Below are positions 47,386 through 57,128 of a stretch of DNA of 64,000 nt, one piece after another (position 1 is the stretch's first letter; each line of letters begins with the position of its first letter). Made by a program: the position numbers and the translations under genes. The notes beneath the pieces were generated by a model, which was given only the letters and a program-made list of their open reading frames with translations, was not told where the DNA came from and did not search any database. Source of the DNA: Zygnema cylindricum (taxonomy: Eukaryota; Streptophyta; Zygnematophyceae; Zygnematales; Zygnemataceae); contig JBBHKE010002304.1 in NCBI GenBank assembly GCA_037447655.1, forward strand, positions 186,001 through 250,000. Direction: 5' to 3'.

Positions 47386-48166
47386 GGGTATGTCCCCATG
47401 TACTTGTAACATAGCGAACTTACTTTGTATTTTAGCACGGATCCGCTGGACCCGGTTTTCAAGTGTCCTAATGTCTGTAAGGACGAAATCGTAACTTACG
47501 CTTGTGACGACTGTATACGTCGACAATACCTGTGACGGTTGTCAACGTCTACAATCTGTGGTCGCACGTTATTTTTTGGAACTGCTTGTGACGTCGCATG
47601 TCTTGCCGTGACATTGTAGACGTAACGCCTTCCAGCCTGTGTCGTTTCACGGTTGATGACGAGTCGGTTTGCCTTTGTGTCTTCTATCCCGTCGACGTGA
47701 AATGGCATCGGAATTTTGAAGACCCCCTGCAAAAAAGGAATACGTACTGGACGAAGACGGACAAAACGAAACAAATTGTGTACTTTTCTTCGTCGTATTC
47801 GAACTCAAACGGACAAAACATAGCGAATTCTTTACTTTTATTTGTCCTTGGAAATCTTATGAAAATTTTCGAAAATTACGGCAAGTGCAAATATATGTTT
47901 CTATTTGTTTATCGAATATACCTAGTTTTAAAACACATCGCGCATGTGTTTTAAACGTAAGGTTGAAGATGACGCCTTTTGTCGTGGAAGTTGGTCAAAT
48001 AACACAAGACGACAAATTTTCATGCATCCTAAATTTGAGGATGACGCAAATTGTACTCTACAAATTTGCGATTCCTTTGTACGGTTGTAACTTAGGCAGT
48101 ACGGCGTTAAGTTTTATAAGAAAACGATAGAAAAAATCGCTTGCTTATGCACATGGGGACATACCC
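47386..48166. mobile_element. Harbinger-like non-autonomous element, 781 bp
   Basis: Termini GGGTATGTCCCCATGT and ACATGGGGACATACCC, flanked by TTA (47383-47385 and 48167-48169). The left TTA is shared with the preceding element, so one of the two inserted at the other's target duplication. Confidence 0.9.
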
Positions 48167-48285
48167 TTAGACTGTGTCATTCCGACGGCATAAAACATAG
48201 TCACTACAGTAAATATCGATACAGTGTACTGTACAGCGTGAATCGCTTGTAGTCCTATAAGCGATACACGGTGTACTGTATAGTA

Positions 48286-48822
48286 CACCGCCAATCGTTA
48301 TTAGCGTTGTGTACGCTAATTCAGTCCCGTTTTTTTTTTTTAATTCTCCATTAGTGTAGTTTATTCTATTTTTTTCTTTATTCTATTTAGGGTTAATTTC
48401 AGTACGTTATCTCTTAAATAGAGTGGTGTATGGTCAGTGTCAGACCGTACATAGATGTACCTATATAAGTTAAAAAGTACAGCTAATTAGTTTTAGTAAC
48501 CGCGGACGCATGAGAATGTGCGTTCTAAAAAGGAAAAAACCCTAGATAGTAAAAATTCCCTTTCGCACATATTCGTCCGACAGCCGCGTTTCGACTTTGT
48601 GAATGTACCATTTGTGTACGATTTGTCAGATTGTGTACGCAGACCTGTATTAGTGTAAGCATGTTTGCGACCGACATTTTTTTTTCAAAGATCCAAATTA
48701 CCATAATCAAACAATTAGAATGTATGATTTTTTCCAGAATTTTCAAATTCTTAAATAGCGTACACCACGGTAATTATTTGTGTACGCTAATGAAACCTAC
48801 ACGCTAATAGCGATTGGCGGTG
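48286..48822. mobile_element. TA-type MITE, long subfamily, 537 bp
   Basis: Starts CACCGCCAATCGTTATTAGC and ends CTAATAGCGATTGGCGGTG, flanked by TA. Colinear with 34123-34680. Confidence 0.92.
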
Positions 48823-48835
48823 TACTGTAGTAAGC

Positions 48836-49016
48836 TATTTATTTCGCAAATCAAAGGGAACGCGACAAAGCGTCGCAAATCTGACACGAGTACACTATTC
48901 ATTTCGAAAATCTTAGGGAACGCGACAAAGCGTCGCAAATCTGACACGGTAGTACAGTATTCATTTCGCAAATCTTAGGCAACGCGACAAAGCGTCGCAA
49001 ATCTAACACAGTAGTC
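48836..49016. repeat. Three tandem 60-62-bp repeats
   Basis: Each unit contains ATTTCGCAAATC, AGGGAACGCGACAAAGCGTC and GCAAATCTGACACG. GACAAAGCGTCGC is partly self-complementary. Single copies occur at 34686-34745, 35289-35351, 35553-35592 and partially at 33306-33336, always next to TA-type elements. Confidence 0.9.
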
Positions 49017-49314
49017 GGAGAGTCAACAAGGGGTCAACGGCGGGTCAACGGCGGTTGACATGAAAACACGAAAAAATGGAAAAACGACATGTATGCATAC
49101 AATCACACGTACATACATCAATGCGAACCAATGAAATGGAAGTGCCCGGAAGCACCCTGTTGGCGTGTTCGGCTTGCCCTTAACATTAGGCAGACTGGTG
49201 GTGTAAGCAGCTAAAGGCTGCAGGGGAGCCTCCCTGGAAGGAGTGATTGCAAGTGCCTCGGTAAGAAATTGGACTGATTGGCCGTGCAGCGACTTCCAGA
49301 GTTGAGACCTTTCA

Positions 49315-50844
49315 ATGGCGACTGAACCTCTGCAAATAGAGCCGCCTGGAATTCAGTTCGTTTGTAAGCAATTCTCTGTCTCAATCCCGTTTTTCTTAAT
49401 CCTTATGCTCTCTTGTTTTTTTCTTTTTTTCTCTCTCTCTCTCTCTCTCTCTCCCTCTCTCTCTCTCTCTCCCCCTCCCTCTCTCTCTCTCTCCCCCCTT
49501 CTCTCCCCATCTCTCTCCCGCTCTCTCTCCCCCTATCTTTCCCCATCTCTCTCTCCCTATCTTTCCCCATCTCTCTCTCCCTCTCTCTCCCTCTCTCTCC
49601 CTCTCCCTCTCTCTCCCTCTCTCTCCCTCCCCTCTCTTCCCCTCTCTCTCCTCCTCTCTCTCTCCCTCTCTCTCCCTATCTCTCCCTCCCTCTCCCTCCC
49701 TCTCCCTCCCTCTCCCTCCCTCTCCCTCCCTCTCCCTCCCTCCCCCTCCCTCTCCCTCCCTCCCCCTCCCTCCCCCTCCCTCTCCCTCCCTCCCCCTCCC
49801 TCCCCCTCCCTCCCCCTCCCTCCCCCTCCCTCCCCCTCCCTCCCCCTCCCTCCCCCTCCCTCCCCCTCCCTCTCCCCCCCTCTCCCCCCCTCTCCCCCTC
49901 TCTCCCCCCCTCTCCCCCCCTCTCCCCCCCTCTCCCCCCCCTCTCTCTCCCTCTCCCCCTCTCCCTCTCTCCCTCTCTCCCTCTCTCCCTCTCTCCCTCT
50001 CTCCCTCTCTCCCTCTCTCCCCCTCTCCCTCCCCCTCTCCCCCTCTCCCCCTCTCTCTCCTTCTCTCCCTCTCTTTCTCTCTCCCTTTTCTCTCTCTTCC
50101 CCCTCTTCTCTACCTTCCTCCTCTCCCCCTCCCCCTCCCCCTCCCCCTCCCCCTCCCCCCTCCCCCTCCCCCTCCCCCTCCCCCTCCCCCTCCCCCTCCC
50201 CCTCCCCCACCCCCTCCCCCTTCCCCTCCCCCCCCCCCCTCCCCCTCCCCCTCCCCCTTCCCCTCCCCCCCCCCCTCCCCCTACCCCTCCCCCTCCTCCT
50301 CCCTCTCCCTCGCTTTCGCCCTCTCTCCGCCCCTCCCGCTTTCTCCCTCTCCCTCTCCTTCTCCCTCTCCTTTTCTCCTCCCTCTCCTTTTCTCCTCCCT
50401 CTCCTCTCTCACTCCCTCTTTCCCTTTCCCTCTCCCTCTGTCGCCCTCCCTCTCTCCTTCTGACCCTCTCTCTCTTTCGCTCTCTCTCACTCTCCGTCTC
50501 CCTCTTTTTCTCTCTCCGTCTCCCTCTCAGTCTCTCTCTTGCCTCTCTCTCACTCTCCCTCCTTCCCTCACTCTCCCTCTCCTTCTCCCTCTCCTCTCCC
50601 TGTCTTTCTCTCCTTGTCCCTCCTCTTCCCTCTCCTCTCCCTCTCCTCACTCTCTTCTCTCTCGCTTCTCTGTATAGTGTGTAGAATGGATCTTTCTCTC
50701 TTTATAACTGTGATATCTGTTTTTTTATCCTGGATATATTATCTTATCCGGTCAGTTGTAATTTTGAATGTAGACGAACTTGGACGCGAGCTTTGTTGTC
50801 ACGTCCAACTAAAGAACACCACCAATGTTGTGCTTAGGATTGAG
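49315..50844 (+). CDS. VAP27-like MSP-domain protein, first two exons only
   Basis: VAP27 proteins are ER membrane anchors that bind FFAT motifs and cytoskeleton through an N-terminal MSP domain. Exon 1 (49315-49363) reads MATEPLQIEPPGIQFV, and exon 2 (50774-50844) reads ELGRELCCHVQLKNTTNVV then LRIE. The T|GTAAGC donor and TGTAG acceptor join in phase 1 and create a Tyr, giving FVYELGRELCCHVQL. This aligns with the family pattern (IEP..L.F.FEL......L.N.T). I could not find the following MSP exons (the KTTxPKKY region), the coiled coil or the membrane anchor before 53 kb. The gene is therefore either broken or has very long introns. The intron between the two exons is largely a 1.2-kb polypyrimidine tract. 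Confidence 0.6.
49427..50665. repeat. 1.2-kb polypyrimidine (CT/CCCCT)n tract
   Basis: More than 1,200 bases almost without purines on the + strand. Zones of CTCTCT, CCCTCTCCCTC, CCTCCCTCCCC, then CTCCCCCTCCCC and back to CTCTC. Long open frames through it on both strands (Ser/Pro/Leu and Arg/Glu/Gly repeats of 217-423 codons) are artefacts of the composition. Confidence 0.97.
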
Positions 50845-50864
50845 GTATACACTCTTCTACCTTT

Positions 50865-51111
50865 GGAATGCTTAACAACCTTATTATAAAGGGAATGCTT
50901 AACAACCATATTATAAAGGGAATGCTTAACAACCTTACCACAAAGGGAATGCTTAACAATCTTATTATAAAGGAAATTTTTGACAACCTATCATAAAGGG
51001 AATGCTTAACAACCTTATTATAAAGGGAATGCTTAGCAACTTTATTATAAAGGGAATGCTTAACAACCTTTCTTTTATTGGAATGCCTAAGAACCTTGCT
51101 TTTAATGGATT
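50865..51111. repeat. 27-bp minisatellite, about nine units
   Basis: The unit is GGAATGCTTAACAACC plus TTATTATAAAG, with the last units diverged (ACCTTTCTTTTATTG, AACCTTGCTTTTAATG). The period of 27 keeps a nine-residue frame open over several units (GMLNNLIIK), but a stop breaks it in the fifth. It follows exon 2 of the VAP27-like gene, so it is probably intronic. Confidence 0.92.
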
Positions 51112-52176
51112 GTTAATAACGTTGATGTTAATGTATCGCGAAATATTCTATTTTTACCAGAGTATTTGGACTACTTCCTTCCTTAGTCTTACAAGTCTTT
51201 TTCTAGGCATCGAGAACTTAAGACCACAATTCAACAGGTGGAACTTGTAAGAGGCACTATGTAAAATTTTTCATTAGGGCTAAAGAAACTCTTTAAAGTA
51301 TGTTCCCTGCTTCAACAATTTTTTTTTTTAGTTTTTTTCTGAAGTATCTGGACAGCTTTCTTGGAGCTGTAATTACCTGTACCCTCTTGTGTCCAATATT
51401 TGCATTTTTCAAGATTTGCATTAACTTGCTGCTGCAAGCACATGTTGTCTGACAATTACATATTTTCCTGACTTTGGGGCCAAACTAGGTCAAATCGAAC
51501 GGCCGATATCGCTATCGGATCGAACCCCCGAAGTTATTACTCGAACCAGGAGCTCGTGGGAGTGTAGACTGTAATTTCTTTCCTCCATCCCTGCACCTTC
51601 TTATATACCTCCTCATTAGCCACTAGCCGCCTCTCTGTGCATTTTTGAGACTGCCCTTAACCTTGAACTTTTATTGTAGATCAAAAAAACATTTAAATAG
51701 GTGATGTTGCATTACTGAACCTGCAGCAGGTCATGGTTTTGCAAACCTCGTTATCCAGATTCTGCTTTTTTGAGAAAATTCTGTTGAAATTGCTGCAAAG
51801 AAAGATCCTTGAGGGATACAGAGTGCCTTAATCTTTCTTTTGAAATTTTACTTCGTCTCCAGGCGGTTAGAATTTTGCTTGATTGTAAATTTCAAGTTCC
51901 ATGGAGGATTCAAAACGAGAGACCCAGAAAGACTGGTCTTATTATTATTTTTGAAGGCTGTCCCTTGGCTACAGGACCCCGTGGTTCGCTATTAGCGTTA
52001 AGAAATATACAGCGTGGCGTCTAATTTAGTGTTATTGATTCTAATTTAGGTCCGTGAACGCAGACGATTTTCAACCGATTATCAAATTAGTGTTTATGAA
52101 CGGAAAAATATTGTTAGCGTTATTATATGTTCAGGGACCAGAAAAAACTGTCACAAAACTACTGTTGTGAACACTA
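51112..52176. other. Non-coding DNA, possibly intron of the VAP27-like gene
   Basis: No further MSP-domain exon was recognised. From 51985 to 52170 there are ends of the CACCG-type family (GGTTCGCTATTAGCGTTAAG, TCTAATTTAG), so it includes mobile-element debris. Confidence 0.4.
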
Positions 52177-52375
52177 CACCGCGAATCGTTATTAGCGTTA
52201 TGAACTCTATATCGGCACCTTAAAATTTTGACATTAATACCTTAAATAGAATAAACTACACTATTTAAGGTCGTGGACTATAATCTGCCACGTCTACCGG
52301 AACTAAATTAGAATGAATGACGCTAATTTTTTCTTTACACTAATAATTTCTCAACGCTAATAACGATTCGCGGTG
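52177..52375. mobile_element. TA-type MITE, 199-bp subfamily, copy 2
   Basis: Starts CACCGCGAATCGTTATTAGC and ends CTAATAACGATTCGCGGTG, flanked by TA. Same length as 35352-35550. Confidence 0.93.
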
Positions 52376-52614
52376 TAGTAGCTATTCACGGTTTTGTAGT
52401 CACTGTAGAATAGTTCCCATGTATTCGACCCACGAGTGACATAACATTATGTCCATATGTTGCTGCGGTTATGATGTGTTGGTACTTCTTTACATATTCT
52501 TTTGTGGCACAAACATAGACGGTCTCTCACTGAAATGTTTAGTTCATTCAACTTTGTATCATGTTATGGAAGATAGTGTTTACTGGTTACATGAATAGCA
52601 AAGTAATACCTTTG

Positions 52615-52795
52615 GGCATAAGTTGATGGCATATCGAGTGATAAAAGATAAAAAAAAGAAATCGGGAAGCCATGGCGGAAGTTTTGGTACTAATGACGTC
52701 ACAAGTGAGCATGACTTGGCAATGTCACAAGCTATAATCCAAAGTTTCATTCCAAAGTTTCATTCCAAAGTTTCGGTTGCATGGGCACACCGCCT
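52615..52795. mobile_element. Right-end fragment of a Harbinger-like element
   Basis: Matches the right part of 44525-45460: GTTGATGGCATATCGAGTG, GAAATCGGGAAGCCATGGCG, ATGACGTCACA, AGCATGACTT and finally TTTCGGTTGCATGGGCACA. The left part is absent. Confidence 0.8.
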
Positions 52796-53149
52796 CTGAT
52801 ATGTAGAAAAGCGTGAGAGGACTATGACCTTTCATCAAACGGTAGAAAAAGACGATCAAATAGATTGCTCCGGATTGGAATTTTGGTGGATTCCGCATCT
52901 AGCCTGTCTAAATGTCACATGGTCTCCGTCACGTCTATATTGCACATTTAGGGTAAAGGTCTATGGAGGCAAATGTTGTACACTTAAAAACTAAACTGTA
53001 CAGGGCGGTATAACGGATAAACTTCACCATGTCTAAAATTTCAAAACTGAATGAGTTAGGGGTCCCATTAGGAGGTCCACGCAACATCGCCTCTTCTCCC
53101 TCTCCCACCTCCTCCACCTAAACCTCACACACAAGCCTCAACACGGATA

Positions 53150-56110
53150 GAATGTACTGGGTGTCACAACTATTTCGCGGCTGGTGCCGGTTACGCCCGA
53201 CATACAAGGAGTTGTCGAAGATTCTTCGCTCAGGGAAGCACATCCTTTAGTACCATTCCTTCCACCACACTCTTGTCCGGACCTACGAGCAAAGATTGGG
53301 CACCAGTACGCGAATTAGATGTGCTCCTTATGATTTAGGATCCCCCCGTCCCCAATTATACAAGCGAATTCCCATGGCTTTGCGGATTATTGTACACGAC
53401 GCTCTTCACCTCCCTTTGTCCTGTATTTGTTCCGATTCCACGGATGTTGAACCTTCGCACCTCTTTTTCATGTTTTCTCGTTTGGTTCCACTCTTACCAC
53501 GTCGTGGAGGTGGTAGCGGGGCCCGAGATACTATGGCTCGATGCCGACGATTCCTTCGAGGGGATTGGCGGACCCTTCACGTTGAGCACGAGGATTGAGT
53601 TGCGAATGCTTCCTTCACACAATGTGATACTTCTGGGACTTCAGATGTCCCATCCACCTATCGTCCTGTTGTTCATTTGGGCCGAGTTGGTGAGCTCTCT
53701 CGGGCGGTTCAGGTCCTCGAACCGTTTAATCCTGCTCCTCAGTCTGCTGTCGAGATTCTTCGATCTCTCCATCCACCAGCTCCCACCCTTCAACCACCCT
53801 CTATTCACACATTCGAGTCGTCAAAGTGTTTTCTCTTAGATCGAGACGCTTTCATTAAAGCCTTTACAAATTCTCCACATCTTTTAGCAGGGGTCCACCT
53901 GGCATTGTTTATGAGTTATTTCGCAACGTTTTGCCTCCGAAATCGGGTGCCCGGGGTTTTGATATTTTTTTTCGAGTTTGTTCCCTTATTGCGACTGGCA
54001 CTCTCCCCTCTCGTATTTGTGATCTCCTCACGACTTCCTGCCTTCTAGCTGTCACCAAACCCAATGGGGGAATCCGTCCTGTTGTAGTGGGCAAGGTATT
54101 ATACTGACTGGTGGTTAGTGCCATCTGGTGGTTAGTGCCATCTGCATCCAGCTCCAACCGACCTTCCACGATAATTTCTCTCCTCATCAGTTCGGAGTGG
54201 CAACTTGGGGGGGGTTGTAGCTTTGTTGGATGTCCATTCGAATTGGTTTGTCCACCTTGTCGATGTTTTTAATGCTTACAGTACAGTGGATTAGAATGAA
54301 AATTTTTCAGAGCTTATAGATGCACCTTCCCCGATTGTCTAGATATTTTCTTTTGTCAAGACCTTTTATTCTTTAAGTAGTAGCCTTTTTTGTTCCACTG
54401 ATGGTGATTTGGTCCCACTTTCCTCCACGATTGGCAGTCGTCTAAGTGAACCTCTTGGAGCCCGTTTGTTTGCCCTTGCTCATTACCGGGCCCTTTGAGC
54501 TTCTACGCCACTTTCCCTTCTTGCATCTTCCCTTCAGTTGTAGATGATACACACATTGTTGGTCCTTTCGACAAAGTTATACCGGCCGATAACTTTTCCA
54601 AGGATCGTTTGGCCGAACTCAATCTTTCTATCCAACCCTCTAAGTGTGTTAATCCGTCCCCTCGTGCTATTCCTCCTCCTTTGCACTCCGTATTCTGATT
54701 TTCAGACTTCTCCTCCATCCGAAGGTATTCATGTGTTTGGTTGCCTGCTCGGTTTGGATCCATATGTCACGCCATTTCTTGATTCTGCTCTTCAAACCGA
54801 TTTGTCCCATGTGGACAACCTTGGCTTTTGCTCTTTTGACACGATGTTTCCCCCATCGCCCCTCCTACCTTACTCGCACTTCCCCACCCACCCCTACTTT
54901 TGTGTCCTCCCTTTCTACATTTGACGATCACCTCATGGACGTCCTTCACGCTTTGTTAGGTCGTGGGGCTTTTGATCGCGAGTTTGGGCTTGCAACCCAC
55001 ATCCACGCCTCTCTTCCTGTCTCTCTCTTCTTGTCTCTCTCTTCCTGTCTCTGTCGCCGGTTTAGGTTTACTATCGAAGGCGCGTGTTGCTCCCGCTGCC
55101 TATATGGAAAGTTGGTGCCTTGTTGTCTCCACTATTGTCTCTCGTTTTTTGGCTGAGGATACTCATATTTTTGCTACCGTTGTTCCACGTGTTTCGGACG
55201 TTGTGCTCGCCTTCTAGAGGTCCCTTTTGGATGCATCACATTCTATTCCTCGGGCTGCTATCACAGACATGCTGATTCTTTCCACCCTTGTTACAACATC
55301 AGTTGCGCGTGTACACGAATCCATTTATGATCAGGCTGTCGCTGCTATTAAAACCGAGCTTCTCGACGCGCTTCCTTCTGATTCTTCGCGTGCACGCTTT
55401 CTCTATTGTAGCGGACCTGGTTTCGGAGCTTGGTTTTTTGGCTATCCCTATCTTATCCACCTTGCGTTTCACCCCGACTTAGTTCACCACGACCCTCAAG
55501 TTTCGGCTTGGCCTCCCTCACCCACCTTTGCTCTGCTCTCTCGTTTGCTCATGTGACCACATTCTCAAGCCCGGCCGCGTCCATTTGCTTCAGTGCTCCC
55601 ACGGAGTTGAGTTAATTCGGGTGCACGACAAGATTCGAGACACCATTGCTACTATCGTTTTCGAGGGGGGGTTTTCTATTCGTCGGGAGATTTCCCACAT
55701 TAATTTTTTCGCGTCAGATTATCATTGGATTACTCAATGGTGCGCGTCGTACATTTGGCGACGTTGCTTTGGTGAACCTACCTCGGATACAGTCGTTAGC
55801 GAAGCAGCTCGGCATGTGGGTGTGGCCGCCCGTGACGCGGCTAGGAGGAAGGAGCGTGATTATGCCCATCACGGCGCTATAGATGGATTCATTCCGATGG
55901 CGGTCAAGATATATGGTTGTTTGGATGTGGCTTTGGATGCTTGTAGTCGGCGCTCGTTCGAGCGGCGGGGACTGGGGAGCCCATTTGTTTAAGTACTTAC
56001 TTCTTTTTATCGTCAACGTTTATCTGTGGCCATACAACGAGTGTAGGCTTCTATCCTCCTTCAATCGTCTATTGCATTTTTAGATCGTCGACGTGTTCCG
56101 GAACTCCCTC
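53150..56110 (+). pseudogene. Degenerate reverse-transcriptase (non-LTR-type) element
   Basis: Protein-like stretches occur in all three + frames, broken by many stops and frameshifts. In order: VEILRSLHPPAPTLQPPS; KPNGGIRPVVVGK around 54057-54093; a polymerase catalytic block VVDDTHIVGPFDKVIPADNF (54537-54596) followed by LAELNLSIQPSKCV; GIHVFGCLLGLDPYVTPFLD; LTRCFPHRPSYLTRTSPPTP and FDDHLMDVLHALLGRGAFD; GLGLLSKARVAPAAYMESW; and near the 3' end AARDAARRKERDYAHHGAID. The order and the FxDD-type block identify an RNA-directed DNA polymerase. No LTRs flank it. The likeness to RT genes common in mosses and streptophyte algae is from memory. It is an old, inactive copy. Confidence 0.78.
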
Positions 56111-56769
56111 CTCGTGCTCTTTCGGGATTCGGGGACTTACGTGGTTGTTTTTTGTAGATATTTTGTTATGTTGGGGTTTTTGTGATAAATGTTGGATCTC
56201 TCCTTAGATGTCTCATTTGGTGTTTTTTGCTTCTTTGGGTGTTTTCAGTTTACCTGTCATCTTTTCGTATCGAGCTTTTCAATAAAGTCAACCATTTTTG
56301 TTTTTAATTGTACGGACAACATTACTAACTATACGACATCGTGACAATTGTACAGAAAACATTCCTTACTTTAATATATAGGACTTGGTGCCATCGAGTT
56401 GGGTTTTCAAACAACATTTCACATACGTGTTCTGATTTGAGTGGTACCGCGTAGTTTAAAGAAAATTTATTGAAAACCCTCAAAGATTTTACAAATCGAC
56501 CTGTTTCAATGTAAAATCTAGTCTTGTGTATCGAGTCAAAAATTATTGCGATAAAACCGATTACGATAATTATCGGTTATCGAACGGTGAGGGTCCTAGT
56601 ATTACTGAACGGTAATGAACTAAAAAAACCCTAATACCCCCCTTAAATAACCCTAAAAAGTACGGATATACATGCACAATTTACGTAAATGTAAGGAAAA
56701 TGTAAGGCAATTGTATTGAAATATACAGGAATATACAAAAATCGTACGAGTACAGAGTAGTACGCATCT
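56111..56769. other. Non-coding DNA between the RT relic and the copia element
   Basis: AT-rich. It includes GATAATTATCGGTTATCGAACG near 56565-56590, similar to the sub-terminal DNA of the hAT at 36149-37042, so probably a fragment of that family. No gene. Confidence 0.4.
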
Positions 56770-57115
56770 TATTAAATGAGACGTCATGGTAACTTTTACA
56801 ATGAAAACAAAAGACAAAAACAGTAACTAATGGTGTTAGACAGTACAAGTCTGACAGGCAAATCTACAGCCTGTAGTGATCCCGAAGGGTCACTTGGCTC
56901 TTCCAAATGTGACGAAAGGGCAAGGTGACCTTTCGTAAGAGAAAGAGAAAAGATCTAGATCTAAGATATCTAAAACTGAATCTAAATAAATCCAGGACAA
57001 AGGTACAGAGAGTAAATGACGAGAATCAGAATACTAGACTGCGTTATCTAGTATTAAGTCATTTAGAACTAAGTTTGTAGCAAAGGAGAATTAGGAAGAA
57101 GTCTGAATTCCAACA
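56770..57115 (-). repeat. 3' LTR of the copia element
   Basis: On the element strand it begins TGTTGGAATTCAGAC and ends CATTTAATA. It matches the 5' LTR over most of its length but lacks an internal block of about 60 bases near its right end. Confidence 0.92.
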
Positions 57116-57128
57116 CCCCCCCGCTTTG

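Noticed and set aside
49315-50684. Very long open frames (217-423 codons) on both strands
   Set aside because: They are Ser/Pro/Leu or Arg/Glu/Gly repeats produced by the CT tract. Only the first 16 codons, before the GTAAGC donor, look like real protein.
50865-51111. Possible CRISPR-like array
   Set aside because: The 27-bp units are directly adjacent with no unique spacers, and the genome is eukaryotic; it is a minisatellite.
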